A DNA stretch of 10,522 nucleotides from Elusimicrobiota bacterium. GTDB taxonomy: Bacteria > Elusimicrobiota > Elusimicrobia > 2-02-FULL-39-32. A program made the translations under genes and the position numbers. Below the pieces are notes generated by a model that was not told the DNA's origin, did not search any database, and saw only the letters and a list, made by a program, of their open reading frames with translations. The DNA lies in assembly GCA_016193115.1 (NCBI GenBank), contig JACPSV010000014.1, forward strand, positions 1 through 10,522, in the 5' to 3' direction. Of this stretch, positions 6,155-10,522 are shown piece after piece (the first letter of the stretch is position 1; the number at the start of each line of letters is the position of its first letter).

Positions 6155-6738
6155 AAACTGAAGAAGGAAAGCAGGGAATCTCCGTATTTTTCTTGACGAG
6201 ACAACCGCCAAGGTTCCAGGACACGGAAACTCTCTTTCTTGTGATGTTGAGCGACGAAAATACCGCCTGGATTTAGAATGCCATCCTGATGGATTCTTTC
6301 TAAAAGGGATTCCACAAAAAGGAGTTGTTTTTTTTGCATATCAACGTAGGGAGCGCCTGAAAATATAATATCGAAACCCGCCTCCAACCAGTCCAGCCCG
6401 TTGCGAACGTCCCGGCAATAAACTTGCCACTCTTTATTCGCAAAGAAATCCGGATTTTGATCTGACCAGTTTTCCAGAACAGATTCCAACCGTTTCCGGG
6501 TCCGCGGGTTCAGTTCCACAAAGATCACTTTCTTTGCCCCGCGCGAGATGGCTTCCAAACCTACCGACCCGCTGCCCGCAAAGATGTCCAGAAAAGAGGA
6601 GTTCGGTATTCTGGGTTGTAAAATATCGAAAAGAGACTTTTTGATGCGAGCCAAGATCGGACGAATAAAAAGGGAGTCCGGAACAGAATCCAGAACCCGA
6701 CCCCTAAACTCGCCTCCAATAACTTTTGTCCCTCTCAC
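6151..6738 (-). CDS. rsmD: 16S rRNA (guanine(966)-N2)-methyltransferase RsmD
   Basis: A 195-residue Rossmann-fold methyltransferase that uses S-adenosylmethionine on the 30S subunit at the G966 equivalent. The start is a GTG at 6738 giving MRGTKVIGGEFRGR, the expected family N-terminus; no other start fits. Landmarks are RPILARIKKSLFDIL (26-40), the RsmD-specific R-P-x4-R-x-K/R segment, SAM motif I FLDIFAGSGSVGLEA (49-63), and VIFVELN (71-77) at the end of strand 2. The catalytic motif IV, normally DPPY or DPPF, reads GAPY at 128-131 here, so the acidic residue is missing. It is the first gene of the operon and lies 11 nt downstream of an extended -10 element, so it may be translated from an almost leaderless mRNA. 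Downstream it overlaps the nuclease gene by ATGA. Confidence 0.92.
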   Translation of the reverse strand: MRGTKVIGGEFRGRVLDSVPDSLFIRPILARIKKSLFDILQPRIPNSSFLDIFAGSGSVGLEAISRGAKKVIFVELNPRTRKRLESVLENWSDQNPDFFANKEWQVYCRDVRNGLDWLEAGFDIIFSGAPYVDMQKKQLLFVESLLERIHQDGILNPGGIFVAQHHKKESFRVLEPWRLSRQEKYGDSLLSFFSL

Positions 6739-6758
6739 GATATTTTATTATTGTATCA
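6739..6758 (-). promoter_or_regulatory. Extended -10 promoter of the rsmD-tatP operon
   Basis: On the minus strand, TGATACAAT (6758 to 6750) is a TGn-extended -10 hexamer, with 11 nt between it and the GTG of rsmD. A start of transcription 6-7 nt after the hexamer falls near 6743, leaving a leader of about 5 nt. I see no good -35 at a normal distance, as is common for extended -10 promoters. Confidence 0.6.
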
Positions 6759-6787
6759 TTTTCTCTTCCCACGAAACGATTACAAAA

Positions 6788-6807
6788 TGATATAATCGCT
6801 TTTTCAT
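6788..6807 (+). promoter_or_regulatory. Extended -10 promoter of the M1 aminopeptidase gene
   Basis: TGATATAAT (6788-6796) carries a consensus -10 hexamer with the TGn extension, and the ATG follows 11 nt later at 6808. The predicted transcript start (about 6803-6806) leaves a 2-5 nt leader. No -35 match is visible at 16-18 nt. The 13-mer ending in this box (6784-6796) matches the divergent box (6762 to 6750) at 12 of 13 bases. Confidence 0.6.
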
Positions 6808-9234
6808 ATGGACAAAACAGAGCGGTATTGTCACTACCACGGCAGCGGGATGCAGATCAAGTTTGCTCGTCCGGGCAGCAAGCCGTCCTACGGGCCCGAC
6901 CAGCAGTTTGACACGCAACATATCTTTTTAGATCTTGTTCTCCACGTTGAAAAGAAGACCTTAGAAGGAAAATGCGCCATCACTCTTAAAGCGCTCTTTG
7001 ATTCCAGCCGCACCCTTTATTTCGATGCGGTACAGATGAAGATCCTCTCCGTCAGATCAGAAAATGGCGAATCTCTAAGCACCCAGTACGATGGCAAGAA
7101 ATTGACCGTCCATCTCGCTCATCCCCTCAAGGAACATGAAACGGTGACGGTGATCATCGCCTACCGCGTCACGGACCCCATCGCCGGCATCCACTTTGTC
7201 CAGCCGGACAAATTTTACCCCGACCGTCCGGTTCAGGTCTGGACGCACGGAGAGGCGGAAGAGTCCCGTTACTGGTTTCCCTGTCTGGACGCGCCTCACG
7301 ACAAAGCGACCACGGAACTGCGCGTGACCGTTCCTCAGGATTTTTTTGCTCTTTCCAACGGGTCTCTCTTGAGCGCGTCGGAAAACGCAAAAACTAAAAC
7401 AAAAATTTTTCATTGGAGACAGACAATCCCTCATTCTCCCTACCTCGTCACACTGGTCGCGGGACGATTCTCGGAAATACAAGAGGAGTGGGAGGGAATT
7501 CCCGTTCTCTATTACTGCCAGCCCGGCCGGGAAGAAGAGACGAAACGGGCGTTTGGAAAAACGCCCAAGATGCTGCAATTTTTCTCGGACAAAATCGGGT
7601 TGAAATATCCTTACGAAAAGTACGCTCAAATCGCGGTGGCAGAATTCATCATGGGCGGAATGGAACACACCACGGCCACCACCCAAACCGACCGGGTCTT
7701 GATGGACGAGAAGGCCTACCCGGAAATTACGGCCGATTGGCTGGTCTCGCACGAACTTGCTCACCAATGGTTTGGAGACCTTCTTACCTGCAAAGAGTGG
7801 TCTCACGCCTGGCTGAACGAAAGTTTCGCCACTTATTTTGAAGCGCTTTTTGCGGAACATGATCTGGGAAAAGACGAATTCGACTACGAGATGGAAGACA
7901 AGTTAAAACTCTATCTGGATGAAGATAAAAAGGTCTATCGCAGGGCGATTGTCACCAACATCTACCGCAAACCGGACGACCTTTTTGACAGGCACCTTTA
8001 CGAAAAGGGTTCTCTGGTTTTGCACATGCTCCGGCGCCAATTAGGGGAAGATCTTTTCTGGAAATCTATCCGCCTCTATGTGGAAAATTTTCAAGAAAAA
8101 GCCGTGGAAACAAGCGACCTAATCAACTCCATCCAGCAAGCTACCGGCAGGAACATGCGGCGTTTCTTTGACCAGTTCGTTTTTGCCGCGGGACACCCGG
8201 AATATACGGTCCATTATGCGTGGTCACCGTCACAAAAAACCGCTCGCCTCATGATCGCCCAGAAAGGCGAAGAGAAATGTCCTCTTTTTTCCGTTCCCGT
8301 CGAGATCGAGTTTCATACGTCTAAAGGGACAAGAAAATTCGTGAAACAAATCGAAGAGAAAAGGGCGGAATTTAGGTTTCGTCTTCCTGAAGAACCATTG
8401 GATTTCCGTTTCGATCCTAACCACTCCATCTTAAAAACGGCGGAAATCCACAAGCCCCATGCGATGTGGCGCCATCAACTCCTAAACGATCCGCATGTCG
8501 TAGGAAGAATTCAAGCCGCAAAAGAGGTCGCCAAAATCCGGACCGAGTCTTCTCTCCAATCCCTGCTGCGGGCTTTCCGAAAGGAAAAGTTCTGGGGAAG
8601 CGCTAAGGAAATTGCCGTCGCTCTGGGATCCACGGAAATGGAGGAAGCTAAAACATTTTTGATTCAGATTTTACCTCAAACCAAAAATCCTAAAATCCGT
8701 AGAGGCGTGGTGGAAGCCCTGGGCAAATTTAAGGACAAGTCCGCTCAACGGGCACTGGAAAACGCCCTATTTAAGGATGCGAGCTACTTTGTGCGGAGCC
8801 AGGCGATTCAGTCTCTGGTTAAAATTCGTCCGCAAACGGTGATGGCTCTCATTCAGAAAGCTTTGAAGATGCCGTCATGGAACGACACGATCCAGTCTTC
8901 AGCCATCTCCACTCTCGCAGAAATCCCAAATCCGAAATCCCTGCAGATTCTTAAAAAATATTCCCGTTACGGGCAGCCCCTCTCTTCCCGCATGAGCGCG
9001 GTGCAGTCCATCTCCAAACGCGCCAAGGATTTTCCCCGTCTGTTTGAGGATCTGCTCCTATTGACCCAAGACCGTCAGATCCGGGTTCAATATGCGGCCA
9101 TCTCTGCCCTAGGCAACCTCAAAGACCCGCGCGCCATCCCCGTTTTAGAAAAGATATCGAAAGACAAGCGTTTGCCTTACCGCACCACATCCCTGGCGCA
9201 GGACGCTCTCCTAAAGATCGCCCCGGAAAAGTAA
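6808..9234 (+). CDS. M1-family zinc aminopeptidase with HEAT-repeat C-terminus
   Basis: An 808-residue metallopeptidase expected to remove N-terminal residues from peptides. The N-terminal saddle domain (about 15-230) begins with FARPGSKPSYGPDQ. In the catalytic domain the exopeptidase motif reads GGMEH (283-287, the family's GAMEN variant), the zinc site is HELAH (His315, Glu316, His319) with the third ligand Glu338 in NESFA, and the catalytic Tyr398 is in LYEKGS. The M1 Ig-like domain (about 450-540) is followed by HEAT-type helical repeats to the end (for example IRRGVVEALGKFKDKSAQ and VQYAAISALGNLKDPRA) instead of the ERAP1-like C-domain. There is no signal peptide, so it is likely cytoplasmic. 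The ATG at 6808 lies 11 nt from the -10 box; Met15 (6850) is an alternative start but also lacks a Shine-Dalgarno sequence. It is transcribed divergently from the rsmD operon. Confidence 0.93.
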   Translation: MDKTERYCHYHGSGMQIKFARPGSKPSYGPDQQFDTQHIFLDLVLHVEKKTLEGKCAITLKALFDSSRTLYFDAVQMKILSVRSENGESLSTQYDGKKLTVHLAHPLKEHETVTVIIAYRVTDPIAGIHFVQPDKFYPDRPVQVWTHGEAEESRYWFPCLDAPHDKATTELRVTVPQDFFALSNGSLLSASENAKTKTKIFHWRQTIPHSPYLVTLVAGRFSEIQEEWEGIPVLYYCQPGREEETKRAFGKTPKMLQFFSDKIGLKYPYEKYAQIAVAEFIMGGMEHTTATTQTDRVLMDEKAYPEITADWLVSHELAHQWFGDLLTCKEWSHAWLNESFATYFEALFAEHDLGKDEFDYEMEDKLKLYLDEDKKVYRRAIVTNIYRKPDDLFDRHLYEKGSLVLHMLRRQLGEDLFWKSIRLYVENFQEKAVETSDLINSIQQATGRNMRRFFDQFVFAAGHPEYTVHYAWSPSQKTARLMIAQKGEEKCPLFSVPVEIEFHTSKGTRKFVKQIEEKRAEFRFRLPEEPLDFRFDPNHSILKTAEIHKPHAMWRHQLLNDPHVVGRIQAAKEVAKIRTESSLQSLLRAFRKEKFWGSAKEIAVALGSTEMEEAKTFLIQILPQTKNPKIRRGVVEALGKFKDKSAQRALENALFKDASYFVRSQAIQSLVKIRPQTVMALIQKALKMPSWNDTIQSSAISTLAEIPNPKSLQILKKYSRYGQPLSSRMSAVQSISKRAKDFPRLFEDLLLLTQDRQIRVQYAAISALGNLKDPRAIPVLEKISKDKRLPYRTTSLAQDALLKIAPEK

Positions 9235-9249
9235 TATCTAAAAATTTGA

Positions 9250-9278
9250 TTGATCGCTCAAACTTTTTTTAGTATAAT
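9250..9278 (+). promoter_or_regulatory. Sigma-70-type promoter of tuf
   Basis: TTGATC at 9250-9255 (four of six to TTGACA) and a perfect TATAAT at 9273-9278 are separated by 17 bp. The predicted transcript start is near 9285, giving a leader of about 48 nt. An upstream T-run at 9264-9270 is AT-rich spacer. This gives tuf its own promoter, independent of the aminopeptidase gene that ends at 9234. Confidence 0.75.
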
Positions 9279-9315
9279 CCGCGTTCACCTAAATGCTCTT
9301 CATTCATTATCATTC

Positions 9316-9326
9316 AAGGAGGAAGG
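9316..9326 (+). promoter_or_regulatory. Strong Shine-Dalgarno sequence of tuf
   Basis: AAGGAGGAAGG begins 17 nt before the ATG; its AAGGAGG core ends at 9322, leaving a 10-nt gap to 9333. It fixes the tuf start and shows that this genome does use Shine-Dalgarno initiation, in contrast to the minus-strand operon and the aminopeptidase gene. Confidence 0.9.
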
Positions 9327-9332
9327 ACTGGG

Positions 9333-10522
<1,190 letters not shown>

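Noticed and set aside
7075..7860. Open frame of 261 codons on the minus strand within the aminopeptidase gene
   Set aside because: It is antisense to conserved M1 coding sequence that includes the zinc site, and its Arg/Phe-rich composition looks like a shadow.
9245..9270. Possible intrinsic terminator after the aminopeptidase gene (TTTGA/TCAAA stem followed by T7)
   Set aside because: The stem is only 5 bp, nearly all A/T, with an 8-nt loop, and it coincides with the tuf promoter. It is too weak to call.

Overview
The window is an ordinary bacterial chromosome segment of intermediate GC content with compactly packed genes. I cannot place the organism firmly. The repertoire (a TatT/TatP TRAP receptor pair, an M1 aminopeptidase with a HEAT-repeat tail, and a very divergent EF-Tu) and the REP-like intergenic hairpins fit a poorly sampled Gram-negative lineage of the Omnitrophota/Elusimicrobiota/Nitrospirota/Spirochaete kind. 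This is inference only.

Layout. (1) Positions 1-235 hold no gene. They contain a 24-bp tandem repeat and three hairpins of one REP-like family (11-nt loops), enclosed by an imperfect 17-bp inverted repeat that could mark a small non-autonomous element. (2) Positions 236-6738 are a seven-gene minus-strand operon, transcribed in the order rsmD, a PD-(D/E)XK nuclease with a probable Fe-S cluster, argB, asnB, rph, tatT, tatP. Consecutive genes overlap by 4-8 bases or are 2 bases apart, and none of the internal starts has a clear Shine-Dalgarno sequence, which points to translational coupling. (3) The 69-bp gap at 6739-6807 holds two divergent extended -10 promoters. Each lies exactly 11 nt from its start codon, so both mRNAs would be nearly leaderless. 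(4) An M1-family zinc aminopeptidase with a HEAT-repeat C-terminal region runs on the plus strand at 6808-9234. (5) A standard promoter and a strong Shine-Dalgarno sequence lead into an EF-Tu gene at 9333, which the window edge cuts a few codons before its expected end.

How the genes work together. The operon mixes rRNA modification (RsmD), tRNA 3'-end maturation (RNase PH), amino-acid biosynthesis (ArgB, AsnB), a DNA nuclease and an envelope solute-capture pair (TatT lipoprotein plus TatP receptor). It looks like a growth-linked housekeeping operon rather than one pathway. The membrane permease (TatQ/TatM) that should serve TatT/TatP is not in the window, and the gene block ends at the repeat element.

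The most striking observation is the EF-Tu. Its P-loop, DCPGH and NKCD motifs and domains 2 and 3 are normal. Its switch I, however, lacks the RGIT signature shared by translational GTPases, and the end of its G domain carries a four-cysteine motif (CxC-x4-CxxC) that could bind zinc. Also notable are a 17-nt poly-A run inside asnB, a GAPY sequence in place of DPPY in RsmD, and the paired near-leaderless promoters.
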